From Elusimicrobiota bacterium (lineage in GTDB: Bacteria > Elusimicrobiota > Elusimicrobia > UBA1565): a DNA stretch of 61,410 nt. The position numbers and the translations under genes are program-made. How positions within the stretch are numbered: position 1 is the stretch's first letter; each line of letters begins with the position of its first letter. Location: the NCBI GenBank assembly GCA_003450735.1, contig DMEZ01000013.1, positions 1-61,410 of the forward strand, read 5' to 3'. This document shows, piece by piece, positions 47,919-55,998 of this stretch. Under the pieces are notes generated by a model. It saw only the letters and a program-made list of their open reading frames with translations. It was not told the DNA's origin and searched no databases.

Positions 47919-49736
47919 ATGAAGCGGTCACTGGGCCTCCTCCTCGCCCTCCTCCTCTCGGCGCAGACCTCGCAGGCGCAGTTCGTGCAGAGCGCGGCCG
48001 CCCTCGCGGCCCCGAAGGCCGGCGTCGCCCTCCCCGCGGGCCTGGCCTTGCCGCAGGTCGCCGCCCCCGGGCTCCTCAGCCCGCTCTACGCTCCGAACCT
48101 GAACCTCGGCCTCCCTCTGCCGGCCGCCCCGCTCGCGGCGCCGAAGGTTTCGGCCCCGGCCAAGGCCCAGGCCCCGCGCGCCCTGCTCAAAGAAGCCCCC
48201 ATCCCCGCGTCGCCCCTAGGCGACGCAGGGACGGCGCGAGCGGAGAACGGCCAGCGCGCCGCGACCGTCCTCGAGCAGCTCCAGCAGGTCCAGGCCCCCG
48301 CCGCCGAGGCCGCCTCGCCCGAGCGCATCGAACAGCTCTACAACGGAGGGGTGAAGCCGGAGGCGTCCGCGGCCGAGGCCCTCGAGGCCCCGGAGGTCGA
48401 GGAAGGCCTGCCGCTGGGCTGGGTCCGCAAGGAGCAGGCCAAGAGCCGCTCGGTGGACTCGAGGACCGCCAGGCTCCAGCGCAAGGCGCAGAGCCGGGGC
48501 TTCTCCAGGGCCGCCCTGAACCCCGAGGTGCTCAAGCGCCACAACGCCCATTACACGCACGAGGTCCCGGTCGGCGAGGTCACCGACCAGAAGTCGTCGG
48601 GCCGCTGCTGGATCTTCGCCGGCCTGAACATGATCCGCTCCATGATGCTCGCCGAGGGGCGCATCGGAAAGGACTTCGAGTTCTCGCAGAACTACCTTTA
48701 CTTCTTCAGCCAGCTCGAGCAGTCGAACCGCTACCTCGAGCAGGTCATGAAGGCGGCCTATGAGCCGGGCTCGGTGAAGCACATCCCGCGCGACCTCCAG
48801 ATGATCGCCCCCAGCGTCGAGGACGGCGGGCACTTCGAATACCTGCAGTTCCTCGTCGGCAAGTACGGCCTCGTCCCGAAGAGCGCGATGCCGGAGACCA
48901 AGAGCTCGGGCGCGACGGACGGGCTCGACGGCGAGCTCAACTACAGCCTGGGCATCACCGTGCGGGAGTTGCTCGAGGACGCCCGCGCCCTCGAGAACGG
49001 CCGAGGCCCCTCCCGCGCGCGTGAGATCCGGGAGCGGGGGATGGACCGCGTCTGGAAGATCCTGGCCGCGCACCTCGGCACCCCGCCCGAGCGCGTCTCC
49101 CACCCCGTGAAGGGCCGCAAGCGCTCCTTCACGCCCCAGCGCTTCGCCAAGGACTTCGCCGGCTACCGCCTAGACGACTACGTCCACGTCACCGCCTACC
49201 CCTACGAGAAGCAGGGCGTCGCGGGAGAGGAGGACGACAGCTCGATCGGCGCCGCCACGCGCGGCCACCGTGCCCGCAACGTCAAGGCCCTCAACGTGAG
49301 CCTCGACCGGCTCGAGCGGCTGGCCCTCGCGGCCCTCGAGGGCGGCCAGCCCGTCGACATCTTCGCCTCCATGAAGCGGGACATCAGCGGGAAGACGGGC
49401 ATCATGCACCCCGCCGTCTTCGACCGCGCCGCGGTCTACGGCTGGTCGGCCGAGCAGGAGCGTGAGAAGCTCACCCGCGCCCAGGGCGTCTCGCTGGGCC
49501 TCAACGGCCCCGACCACCTCATGATGCTGACCGGCTTCGACCGGCCCGACCCGGAGAAGCCCGTCGTCAAGTTCAAGGTCGAGAACTCCTGGGGCCCGAA
49601 GATCGGCGACCACGGCGTCTTCCACATGTACCGCGAGTGGTTCCGGCAGAACCTGTTCGGCATCGTCGTCCACAAGAGCTTCCTATCCAAGGCCGAGCGC
49701 AAGGCCTGGGAAGCCGCCAAGAAGAACGCGGACTGA
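47919..49736 (+). CDS. Secreted C1B cysteine peptidase (PepC / bleomycin hydrolase-like)
   Basis: 605 residues. Signal peptide MKRSLGLLLALLLSAQTSQA is followed by about 140 residues rich in Ala, Pro and Leu without a known fold. The C1B catalytic core starts near residue 195: VTDQKSSGRCWIFAGLN (Cys230), GPDHLMMLTGFD (His533) and KVENSWG (Asn556), the papain-like triad in the bleomycin-hydrolase arrangement. Known PepC enzymes are cytosolic hexamers; a signal peptide and long N-terminal extension are unusual. It probably degrades peptides outside the cytoplasm. Alone on the plus strand between convergent genes. Confidence 0.88.
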   Translation: MKRSLGLLLALLLSAQTSQAQFVQSAAALAAPKAGVALPAGLALPQVAAPGLLSPLYAPNLNLGLPLPAAPLAAPKVSAPAKAQAPRALLKEAPIPASPLGDAGTARAENGQRAATVLEQLQQVQAPAAEAASPERIEQLYNGGVKPEASAAEALEAPEVEEGLPLGWVRKEQAKSRSVDSRTARLQRKAQSRGFSRAALNPEVLKRHNAHYTHEVPVGEVTDQKSSGRCWIFAGLNMIRSMMLAEGRIGKDFEFSQNYLYFFSQLEQSNRYLEQVMKAAYEPGSVKHIPRDLQMIAPSVEDGGHFEYLQFLVGKYGLVPKSAMPETKSSGATDGLDGELNYSLGITVRELLEDARALENGRGPSRAREIRERGMDRVWKILAAHLGTPPERVSHPVKGRKRSFTPQRFAKDFAGYRLDDYVHVTAYPYEKQGVAGEEDDSSIGAATRGHRARNVKALNVSLDRLERLALAALEGGQPVDIFASMKRDISGKTGIMHPAVFDRAAVYGWSAEQEREKLTRAQGVSLGLNGPDHLMMLTGFDRPDPEKPVVKFKVENSWGPKIGDHGVFHMYREWFRQNLFGIVVHKSFLSKAERKAWEAAKKNAD

Positions 49737-49740
49737 AGGG

Positions 49741-50181
49741 CTAGCGCCCGCCCGTCTCGTCGACGGTGACCGACTGGAAGACGGGCGGCTCGATCCTGGG
49801 AGGGCCGGTGTCGCCCGGCCTCGGGCGCGGCAGGATGGGCTTCCGCTGGATGTTCTTGCCCTTGTTGACGAGGAACAGACTCATCACGATCATCCAGAAG
49901 ATCAGCAGGCCGAAGAAGCCCCAGGCCAAGTAGCGCGCGATCGGGGGGGCGGGGGGCTTCTCCTTCGCCGTGTCCTGACGCAGGAGGGCGAAGATCTCCT
50001 CATCCTTCATCGGCGCCTTAGGCTCACCCTGCGGGGACTGCTGAACCGGCACGGCGGGCGGAGGGGGAGGCGGAGCAGGCTCCGCAGGCGCCGCTTTCAC
50101 CGGCTTTTTGAAAGGCTCCTTGCAGAAGTCGCACCACGCCTGAGTGTCGGGAGTCTCGAAACCGCAGGATGGGCACTTCAC
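49741..50181 (-). CDS. Zinc-ribbon protein with one transmembrane helix
   Basis: 146 residues from GTG 50181 overlapping the yraN stop. N-terminal zinc ribbon CPSC-x10-CDFC (residues 3-19), a Pro-rich linker with a run of five Pro, an acidic helix and a transmembrane helix at about 88-110 (YLAWGFFGLLIFWMIVMSLFL), then a Pro/Arg-rich tail. Common architecture of unknown function. Last gene of the rpsP operon. Confidence 0.7.
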   Translation of the reverse strand: MKCPSCGFETPDTQAWCDFCKEPFKKPVKAAPAEPAPPPPPPAVPVQQSPQGEPKAPMKDEEIFALLRQDTAKEKPPAPPIARYLAWGFFGLLIFWMIVMSLFLVNKGKNIQRKPILPRPRPGDTGPPRIEPPVFQSVTVDETGGR

Positions 50182-50540
50182 CGCGTCCACCCCTGGGCCG
50201 AGAAGGCGTCCTTGACATGGCGGATTTCGCCGTCCTGCAGGGCGACGACGTCGAAGCGCACCGGCGCGTCGAGCTTCTCGCGCTGGAGATAGGCGAGCGC
50301 GGCCCGGACGATGCGTCCCTGCTTGCGCCGGTCCACGGCGCACTCGGCCGGCCCGAAACGGCCCGAGGAGCGCGCTTTGACCTCCACGAAGATTACGGTG
50401 CTCCCGTCCCGGGCGATGAGGTCCACTTCGCCCATCCGGGTGCGCCAGCTTCGGGCCAGGATGCGCCAGCCCAGGGACTCCAGGAAGCGCTCGGCGGCGG
50501 CCTCGCCGGCCCGTCCCAGCTTCAGGCGCTCCTCAGACAC
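50178..50540 (-). CDS. yraN: YraN / UPF0102 nuclease-like protein
   Basis: 120 residues from GTG, overlapping the rnhB end by eight bases. RAGEAAAERFLESLGWRILARSWR, GEVDLIARDG and VIFVEVKARSS are the UPF0102 signature; E-VDLIA and F-VEVK provide the acidic and Lys residues of the PD-(D/E)xK nuclease fold. Function is unproven but the gene travels with rnhB in many bacteria, as here. Confidence 0.93.
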   Translation of the reverse strand: MSEERLKLGRAGEAAAERFLESLGWRILARSWRTRMGEVDLIARDGSTVIFVEVKARSSGRFGPAECAVDRRKQGRIVRAALAYLQREKLDAPVRFDVVALQDGEIRHVKDAFSAQGWTR

Positions 50541-51168
50541 GGACCATCCCCGATACCGGATGGAAGCTGCGGCGATGGACCGGCGAGGGGCCCAGGCGGC
50601 CGAGGGCGTCCATGTGCTCCGCGCTGCCGTAGCCCTTGCTCTTCGCGAAGCCGTAGCCCGGGTAGCGCGACTCGAGCACCCTCATCCAGCGGTCCCGCAC
50701 GACCTTGGCGACGACGCTCGCGGAGGCGATGGAGAGCGAGAGGTCGTCCCCGCCCACGAGCGTCTTCTGGCGCAAAGCCAGGCCGGGAACCGCCTGGTTG
50801 CCGTCCACGAGCACCCAGGGGGCCTCTTCCGGCGCCAGACGCAGGCGCTCGAGGGCCCGGCGCATGGCCAGGAAAGTCGCCTGCAGGATGTTGACCTGGT
50901 CGATCTCTTCGGGCAGCGCCCAGCCGACGCCGACGCGCGCGGCCCTGCGGATGAGGGGGAAGACCCTTTCGCGCCCCTTCGGAGTGAGCTTCTTGGAATC
51001 CTTGACGCCCGCGAGTTCGGGCAGGGGCCGCGAGGGGAGCAGGACGGCCGCGGCCACGACGGGACCGGCCAGCGGCCCGCGCCCCGCCTCGTCGATGCCG
51101 ATAAGAGAAGAGGCGCCTAGTCGGCGCCTCGTCTCCGTGTCGTAAGCTTCCAGCGTCCCGGTGTCCAA
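50533..51168 (-). CDS. rnhB: Ribonuclease HII
   Basis: 211 residues from TTG 51168. Catalytic acids: IGIDEAGRGPLAGP (Asp and Glu), LVDGNQ (Asp), and ASVVAKVVRDRWM (Ser-Val-Val-Ala-K region). KDSKKLTP and KGYGSAEHMDAL complete the family. It removes ribonucleotides from DNA and RNA primers. The start lacks a strong ribosome-binding site; no better in-frame codon exists before the catalytic domain. Confidence 0.95.
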   Translation of the reverse strand: MDTGTLEAYDTETRRRLGASSLIGIDEAGRGPLAGPVVAAAVLLPSRPLPELAGVKDSKKLTPKGRERVFPLIRRAARVGVGWALPEEIDQVNILQATFLAMRRALERLRLAPEEAPWVLVDGNQAVPGLALRQKTLVGGDDLSLSIASASVVAKVVRDRWMRVLESRYPGYGFAKSKGYGSAEHMDALGRLGPSPVHRRSFHPVSGMVRV

Positions 51169-51176
51169 GCGAGAGT

Positions 51177-51602
51177 CTACTTCTTGGCGGCGGGCTCCTC
51201 TTTGGCGGGCGCCGCGGCGGGCGGGGCCTCGGCGGCCGGAGCGGCCTCGGAGGCTTCCGCCTGCTCGCGCGTGTCCTCGTTGAGGCGGGCGGCCTTGCCC
51301 GAAAGCCCGCGCAGGTAGTAGAGGCGGGCGCGGCGAGCCTTGCCGGGCCGGGTGACCTCGAGCTTCATGAGGCGGGGGGAGTGCATGGGGAAGGTGCGCT
51401 CGACGCCGACGCCGAAGGAGACCTTGCGGACGGTGAACATCTCGCCGGCGCCGACGCCGCGCCGCGTGATGACCGTGCCTTCGAACGCCTGGAGGCGCTC
51501 GTTGTCGCCCTCGACGACCTTCAAGGTGACGCGGACCGTGTCGCCGGGCTTGAAATCCGGGAACTTGCGCTTTTCCGGCTGGGGAATCTTGAATGATGCC
51601 AT
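51177..51602 (-). CDS. rplS: 50S ribosomal protein L19
   Basis: 141 residues; core 1-115 is L19 (FKPGDTVRVTLKVVEGDNERLQ, RGVGAGEMFTVRKVS, HSPRLMKLEVTRPGK, YYLRGLSGKAARL). The last 28 residues are an Ala/Glu/Pro/Lys-rich tail absent from most L19. Downstream of trmD as in the usual order. Confidence 0.97.
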   Translation of the reverse strand: MASFKIPQPEKRKFPDFKPGDTVRVTLKVVEGDNERLQAFEGTVITRRGVGAGEMFTVRKVSFGVGVERTFPMHSPRLMKLEVTRPGKARRARLYYLRGLSGKAARLNEDTREQAEASEAAPAAEAPPAAAPAKEEPAAKK

Positions 51603-51626
51603 GGGACGTCCTCGCTTAGAACGGGT

Positions 51627-52346
51627 TCAGACCCTTAATCTTAACTTTTTTCGGGCGGGCTTTTCCAGCAGGTCGGGCCGCTTGAGGGCGGTGGCCCGCC
51701 GGGCTGCCTCGCGCCGCCAGGCGTCGATGCGGGCGTGGTCGCCGCTCAAGAGCACCTCGGGGACCTTGCGGCCGCGCCACTCTGCCGGACGGGTATACTG
51801 CGGGTAGTCGAGCAGGCGCTCGGTGAAGGACTCCTTCTCGGCCGCCCCGGGCTTGGCCAGCACGCCGGGCAAAAGGCGGGCGACGGCGTCCACGACCGCC
51901 ATGGCGGGGATCTCGCCCCCCGTCAGCACGAAGTCCCCGACCGAAAGCTCCAGGTCCACGAAGTCCAGGATGCGCTCGTCGACGCCCTCGTAGTGGCCGC
52001 AGACGAGGACGAGGTGCCGTTCCTTGGCGAACTTGGCGGCGAGCGCCTGGTCGAAGCGGCGGCCCTGGGGGGAGAGGAGGATGACCTTGGAGTTCTTCTT
52101 GCGAAGGCGCTTCAAGGCCTGGAAGAGCGGCTCGGCCATCAAGAGCATCCCGGCCCCGCCGCCGTAGGGCCGGTCGTCGACGGTATGGTGGCGGTCGGTG
52201 GAGAAATCGCGCAGGTCGGTGAGGCGGACGTCGAGGAGCCCGCGCTCCCGGGCGCGCTTGAGGATGCTCTCCGAGAAGGGCCCCTCGAACATCCGGGGGA
52301 ACAGCGTGAGGACGTCGAAGCGGAGCGGGGGCTTGGGTCTGCTCAC
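51627..52346 (-). CDS. trmD: tRNA (guanine37-N1)-methyltransferase
   Basis: 239 residues, GTG start overlapping the khpA stop. SPOUT knot features: DVLTLFPRMF, DDRPYGGGAGMLLMAEP, LVCGHYEGVDERILDF and LSVGDFVLTGGEIPAM. It methylates G37 to keep reading frame. Normal length. The usual neighbour rimM is missing between khpA and trmD. Confidence 0.97.
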   Translation of the reverse strand: MSRPKPPLRFDVLTLFPRMFEGPFSESILKRARERGLLDVRLTDLRDFSTDRHHTVDDRPYGGGAGMLLMAEPLFQALKRLRKKNSKVILLSPQGRRFDQALAAKFAKERHLVLVCGHYEGVDERILDFVDLELSVGDFVLTGGEIPAMAVVDAVARLLPGVLAKPGAAEKESFTERLLDYPQYTRPAEWRGRKVPEVLLSGDHARIDAWRREAARRATALKRPDLLEKPARKKLRLRV

Positions 52347-52570
52347 TCCACGTCTAGGACGACCGTCTTGTCCGCCTTGGCGGCGGCGACGCCGACGATG
52401 GCGCGGATGGCCTTGATGACCTTGCCCTGCTTGCCGATGATCTTGCCCTTGTCCTCTTCGGCGACCTTCAGCATGAGGCGGGTCACGCCGCCTTCCTCGG
52501 AGGCCGTCACGTCGACCTTGTCCGGCTGGTCGACGAGCTGGCGGGCGATGTGGAGGGCGAGCTCCTTCAT
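52343..52570 (-). CDS. khpA: KhpA, KH-domain RNA-binding protein
   Basis: 75 residues, ATG overlapping the rpsP stop. A single KH domain with GKIIGKQGKVIKAIR (the GxxG loop) preceded by VDVTASEEGGVTRLMLKV. In other bacteria KhpA pairs with KhpB as a broad RNA-binding dimer. Position between rpsP and trmD is the standard one. Confidence 0.95.
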   Translation of the reverse strand: MKELALHIARQLVDQPDKVDVTASEEGGVTRLMLKVAEEDKGKIIGKQGKVIKAIRAIVGVAAAKADKTVVLDVE

Positions 52571-52845
52571 GCCTTCGCCCCAGCGGCCTCCTGCTTCTGC
52601 TGCTTCTCGTAAGTCTTCAGCAGGGTGCGCGCGGTGTCGCTGGGCTGGGCCCCGTTCTTGAGCCAGTAGGCGACGCGCTCCACATTGATCTGGAGCTTGT
52701 CCTTGATCTTCTCGCCCCGCGGATTGTAGGAGCCCAGGACTTCGAGCGGCGTGCCGCTCTGCCCGCGCGTCTTGACGACGGCCACGAGCCGATAATGGGC
52801 CTGCTTGGGTTTGCCGATGCGCTGAAGCCGGATGCTGACCGCCAT
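52567..52845 (-). CDS. rpsP: 30S ribosomal protein S16
   Basis: 92 residues. VSIRLQRIGKPKQAHYRLVAV, EVLGSYNPRGEK and RVAYWLKNGAQPSDTARTLL are S16. AGGAGG lies nine bases before the ATG. A TAGAAT on the minus strand (52893-52898) is the likely promoter -10 and overlaps the rpe stop. First gene of the ribosome/tRNA operon. Confidence 0.97.
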   Translation of the reverse strand: MAVSIRLQRIGKPKQAHYRLVAVVKTRGQSGTPLEVLGSYNPRGEKIKDKLQINVERVAYWLKNGAQPSDTARTLLKTYEKQQKQEAAGAKA

Positions 52846-52895
52846 GGTGATATGCCTCCTGGAAAAACTCGCTGTCCCCGAAAGGACTCCTTATT

Positions 52896-53582
52896 CTACG
52901 ATTTTTTGAGGGCTTTTTGCGCGGCTTTCTCGATGCGGCGCGCCGCGGCGGCCGGATCCCGGGCGCCGAACACCGCGCTGCCGGCGACCAGGCTGTCGGC
53001 GCCGGCGGACGCGGCCGCAGGCGCGGTCCGTTCGTCGATGCCCCCGTCCACCTGCAGCCAGGCCTTCAGGCCCCGGCGATCGAGCTCCCGGCGAAGGACG
53101 CGCACCTTGGAGAGCATCTTCGGCATGAAGGCTTGCCCGCCGAAGCCCGGCTCCACCGTCATGACGAGGGCGAGGTCGAGGTCGGCCAGGAAGGGGAGCA
53201 GGGCCGAGACAGGGGTCTTCGGCTTGATAGCCAGCCCGGCGCCGGTGCCGCGCGCGCGCAGGGCGCGCAGCAGCGGCCGCGGGCGCGGGCAGGCCTCCAG
53301 GTGGAAGACCACCCAATCCGCGCCGGCCTCGGCGAAGAGGGGGGCGTAGCGGACGGGGTCCGAGACCATGAGGTGCGCATCGAGCCGGCAAGCACCGCTC
53401 CGCAGGGCCTTCAGCGCGCTCGGGCCGTAGGTGAGGTTCGGGACGAAATGGCCGTCCATCACATCGAGGGAGGCCCAGCGGGCCCCGGACCGATCGAGGT
53501 CGCGGCGCAAGGCGCCCGGATCGGCCGAGAGGAGGGAGGGGACCACCCGCACCCGTCCGTCGGGGCGCAGGGGCCGCTTCAC
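52896..53582 (-). CDS. rpe: Ribulose-phosphate 3-epimerase
   Basis: 228 residues from GTG 53582 overlapping the PASTA gene stop. VVPSLLSADP, LDVMDGHFVPNLT, LDAHLMVSDP, MTVEPGFGGQAF and QVDGGIDE are the TIM-barrel metal and phosphate motifs. It interconverts ribulose- and xylulose-5-phosphate, the latter a substrate of the transketolase in this window. A longer frame upstream is a shadow of the PASTA gene. Confidence 0.96.
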   Translation of the reverse strand: MKRPLRPDGRVRVVPSLLSADPGALRRDLDRSGARWASLDVMDGHFVPNLTYGPSALKALRSGACRLDAHLMVSDPVRYAPLFAEAGADWVVFHLEACPRPRPLLRALRARGTGAGLAIKPKTPVSALLPFLADLDLALVMTVEPGFGGQAFMPKMLSKVRVLRRELDRRGLKAWLQVDGGIDERTAPAAASAGADSLVAGSAVFGARDPAAAARRIEKAAQKALKKS

Positions 53583-54517
53583 AGGTTGCGCTCCTCGACC
53601 AGGATGCCGTTGAGGAAGATCTTCACGCGCGCCTTCTTGGTGGCCGGCACGGCCAGATCCACCTTCGAGCCGGGCGCGCGCAAGCCGTTGAAGAGCTCGC
53701 GCTCCCCCTGCTGGTCCACGAGCACGATCCGCAGCAGGCTCTCGCTGGCTCCCTGGGGGACCTGGTAGTGGAAGCCCGCGGCGGCGGCTTCTTCGCGGCC
53801 GCCGGGCCGGGCGCTGATGGTCAGGGTGACCTTGGCCCCGTCGGAGACGACGGCATCGGCCAGGGGCTGCTGCTCGAGCACGACGCCGTAGGGGAACAGG
53901 GAGCTCGGGTCCTTGACGACGGAGATCTCGACGCCGTGCTTGCCCGCCCACTGGCTCGCCTCGGCGATGTTCTTGCGCAGGAGGTCGGGCATCAAGACCA
54001 CGCCCTCGGGCGGGGCCCCGCCGGAGACGACCACGTTGACCAGGGTGTTCTTCTCAACGCTGGACTCCGCCTTCGGGTCCTGGGAGAGCACGAGGCCCTT
54101 GTCGAGGCGCAGCGAGTAGGACTCGCTCACCTCGCCCAGGGCCAGCTGGCTCTGGCGCAGGAGGATCTCCGCGTTGCGCAGGGGCAGGCTGGCCAGGGAG
54201 GGGGTGAACACCGTCTCGCCGCCCTGGGAGACCACGACCCGGATCGTCTTGCCCTCGCGCACCTTCGTGCCGCCCGGCGGGCGCTGGCGGACGATGGAGC
54301 CGATGGGCACGCTCCCGTTGAACTCCTCGCCCTCCTTCATCAGGGGAAGGTCGAGCGGGGCGAGCATGCTCAGGGCGCCGGCGATGGATTTGCCGCGGAT
54401 GTCGGGAACGACCTGGATCTTGCGGTTGTGCACCGCTCCCTCGATCCCCCAGCGCAACGCGGCGTAGCCGAGGCCGCCGAGGACGAGGAGGGCCAGGAGG
54501 ACCTCCAGAATGTGCAC
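53579..54517 (-). CDS. Membrane-anchored protein with three PASTA domains, no kinase
   Basis: 312 residues from GTG 54517. One transmembrane helix (about 3-22), then three PASTA repeats: about 36-100 (VPDIRGKSIAGALSML, SIVRQRPPGGTKVREG), 103-170 (PSLASLPLRNAEILL, VLSQDPKAESSVEKN) and 177-240 (MPDLLRKNIAEASQWA, VLEQQPLADAVVSDG). A beta-rich C-terminal domain follows. PASTA domains bind peptidoglycan stem peptides. They usually hang from Ser/Thr kinases or PBPs; here they stand alone. A CTG at 54532 that overlaps the fmt stop (CTGA) would add the basic residues KSNR before the helix and is a possible alternative start. Confidence 0.85.
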   Translation of the reverse strand: MHILEVLLALLVLGGLGYAALRWGIEGAVHNRKIQVVPDIRGKSIAGALSMLAPLDLPLMKEGEEFNGSVPIGSIVRQRPPGGTKVREGKTIRVVVSQGGETVFTPSLASLPLRNAEILLRQSQLALGEVSESYSLRLDKGLVLSQDPKAESSVEKNTLVNVVVSGGAPPEGVVLMPDLLRKNIAEASQWAGKHGVEISVVKDPSSLFPYGVVLEQQPLADAVVSDGAKVTLTISARPGGREEAAAAGFHYQVPQGASESLLRIVLVDQQGERELFNGLRAPGSKVDLAVPATKKARVKIFLNGILVEERNL

Positions 54518-54528
54518 GCGGTTCGATT

Positions 54529-55479
54529 TCAGGGAAGAGTCTCCAGGCGGCCGCCGGGGCCCAGACGCAGTCCGTTGAGGAAATCCGCCGAGAAAACCGG
54601 CTTTTTCCCCTCAGGCTGGACTTGCGAGATCCACAACCGGCCGGAGCGCAATCGTATCAAAATCCCTCGAGAGCGTTCAACGCGGACCAGGTCGCCCGCC
54701 TCTCCCGGACCCTCCGCTCCCGCCTCCAGGGCCGTTTTGAGGACGGCCACGCGCAGGGGCTGCTCCCGGCCGGGGACCTTGAGCAGCAGGTAGGGCTTCG
54801 GCCCGCCCTGCAGGGCGCGCACCCTGTTGTGGAACTCCTCGGCGCTCTGCTTGAAATCGAGCCGGGCGATAGCGGCGTGGAGCTTGGGGGCCCGCGTCGG
54901 CTCGCCCGCCTGGGGTTCCCGGCGGACGCGGCCCTCGGCGACCTCGCCCAGAGCGGAGCCCAGTTCGCGCACGCCGAGGTCGACGAGGCGACTCATAAGG
55001 GTCGGCTCATCGTCGTCCTCCCGCACGTCCTCGGGAGCCTGGCGCTGGAGGGGCCCGGTGTCGAGGCCCTCCTCGATCCAGAACAACGACACCCCCGAGC
55101 GGCGCTCCCCGCTCAGGAGCGTCCAAGCGACCGGCGCGGCCCCGCGCCAGCGCGGGAGCAGGGAGAAATGCACGTTCAGGAAGCCGTGCCGGGTCGAGGC
55201 CAGCACCTCGGGCTTGAGGATGCGTCCATACGCAACGACGACGGCCATGTCCGCGCCCAAGGCTTGGAGTTCGGGCGCAGGCTCCGCGGGATCGGCCGGC
55301 TGGAGCACCCGGAGCCCCAGGCGCTGGGCCGCCAGCTTGACCGGCGGCGGTGAGAGCTTGAGGCCCCGGCCGGAAGGTTTGTCCGGCTGGGTGAGGACGG
55401 CGGCGACCTCATGCTCGCGGGCGCACGCCTCCAGGAACGGGACGGCCTCCCCGGGGGAGCCAAGGAAGAGGAGCCTCAT
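54529..55479 (-). CDS. fmt: Methionyl-tRNA formyltransferase
   Basis: 316 residues, ATG overlapping the def stop (ATGA). MRLLFLGSP, VLTQPDKPSGRGLKL, VVVAYGRILKPEVL, LNVHFSLLPRWRGAAPV and DTGPL mark the formyl-folate hydrolase-type catalytic core (Asn, His, Asp). The C-terminal OB-like domain is present. It formylates initiator Met-tRNA; def, next door, removes the formyl group later. The SLLP loop has HFSLLP where HPSLLP is usual. Confidence 0.96.
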   Translation of the reverse strand: MRLLFLGSPGEAVPFLEACAREHEVAAVLTQPDKPSGRGLKLSPPPVKLAAQRLGLRVLQPADPAEPAPELQALGADMAVVVAYGRILKPEVLASTRHGFLNVHFSLLPRWRGAAPVAWTLLSGERRSGVSLFWIEEGLDTGPLQRQAPEDVREDDDEPTLMSRLVDLGVRELGSALGEVAEGRVRREPQAGEPTRAPKLHAAIARLDFKQSAEEFHNRVRALQGGPKPYLLLKVPGREQPLRVAVLKTALEAGAEGPGEAGDLVRVERSRGILIRLRSGRLWISQVQPEGKKPVFSADFLNGLRLGPGGRLETLP

Positions 55480-55985
55480 AGCCAGGTCTTCTTGAGCTCT
55501 TTGAGAGCGGCGGCGACCTCGAGACGCTGGTCGAGGGTGAACTGATCGATGAAGAGCTTGCCGTCGAGGTGGTCGACCTCGTGCTGGAAGGCCCGGGCGA
55601 GCAAGCCCGTCCCCGTGCGCTCCCAGGGCTGGCCGTTCTCATCGAGCGCGCGGATGCGCACGCGGCTGTAGCGGCGGGTCTTGCGGTAGAGGCCCGGGAT
55701 GGAAAGGCAGCCTTCTTCCTCGATCACGAGGCCTTCGCGGCTGAGGATCTCGGGGTTCAGGAGGACGAGGCGCTCGGGCTTGCCTTCAGGCTTGACGTCG
55801 ATGATGGAGAGACGGAGGACCAGGCCGACCTGCTGGGCGGAGAGCCCCACCCCCCTGGCGGCGTACATCGTAGCCCACATGTCCCCGAGCAGACGGGGGA
55901 GCTCGTTCTTGACCGCGTCGAAATCGACGGGAGGAGCTGGCTTCTTGAGGACCGGCTCGCCGTGCTTGGTGATGCGCAGGATCAC
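55476..55985 (-). CDS. def: Peptide deformylase
   Basis: 169 residues. Motif 1 GVGLSAQQVG, motif 2 EEGCLSIPG (metal Cys) and motif 3 QHEVDHLDGKL (metal His pair and catalytic Glu) are all intact. Motif 1 has Ser in place of the usual Ala. Thirteen bases after the ptsN-like gene. Confidence 0.97.
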   Translation of the reverse strand: MILRITKHGEPVLKKPAPPVDFDAVKNELPRLLGDMWATMYAARGVGLSAQQVGLVLRLSIIDVKPEGKPERLVLLNPEILSREGLVIEEEGCLSIPGLYRKTRRYSRVRIRALDENGQPWERTGTGLLARAFQHEVDHLDGKLFIDQFTLDQRLEVAAALKELKKTWL

Positions 55986-55998
55986 CGAAGGGCGCCTG

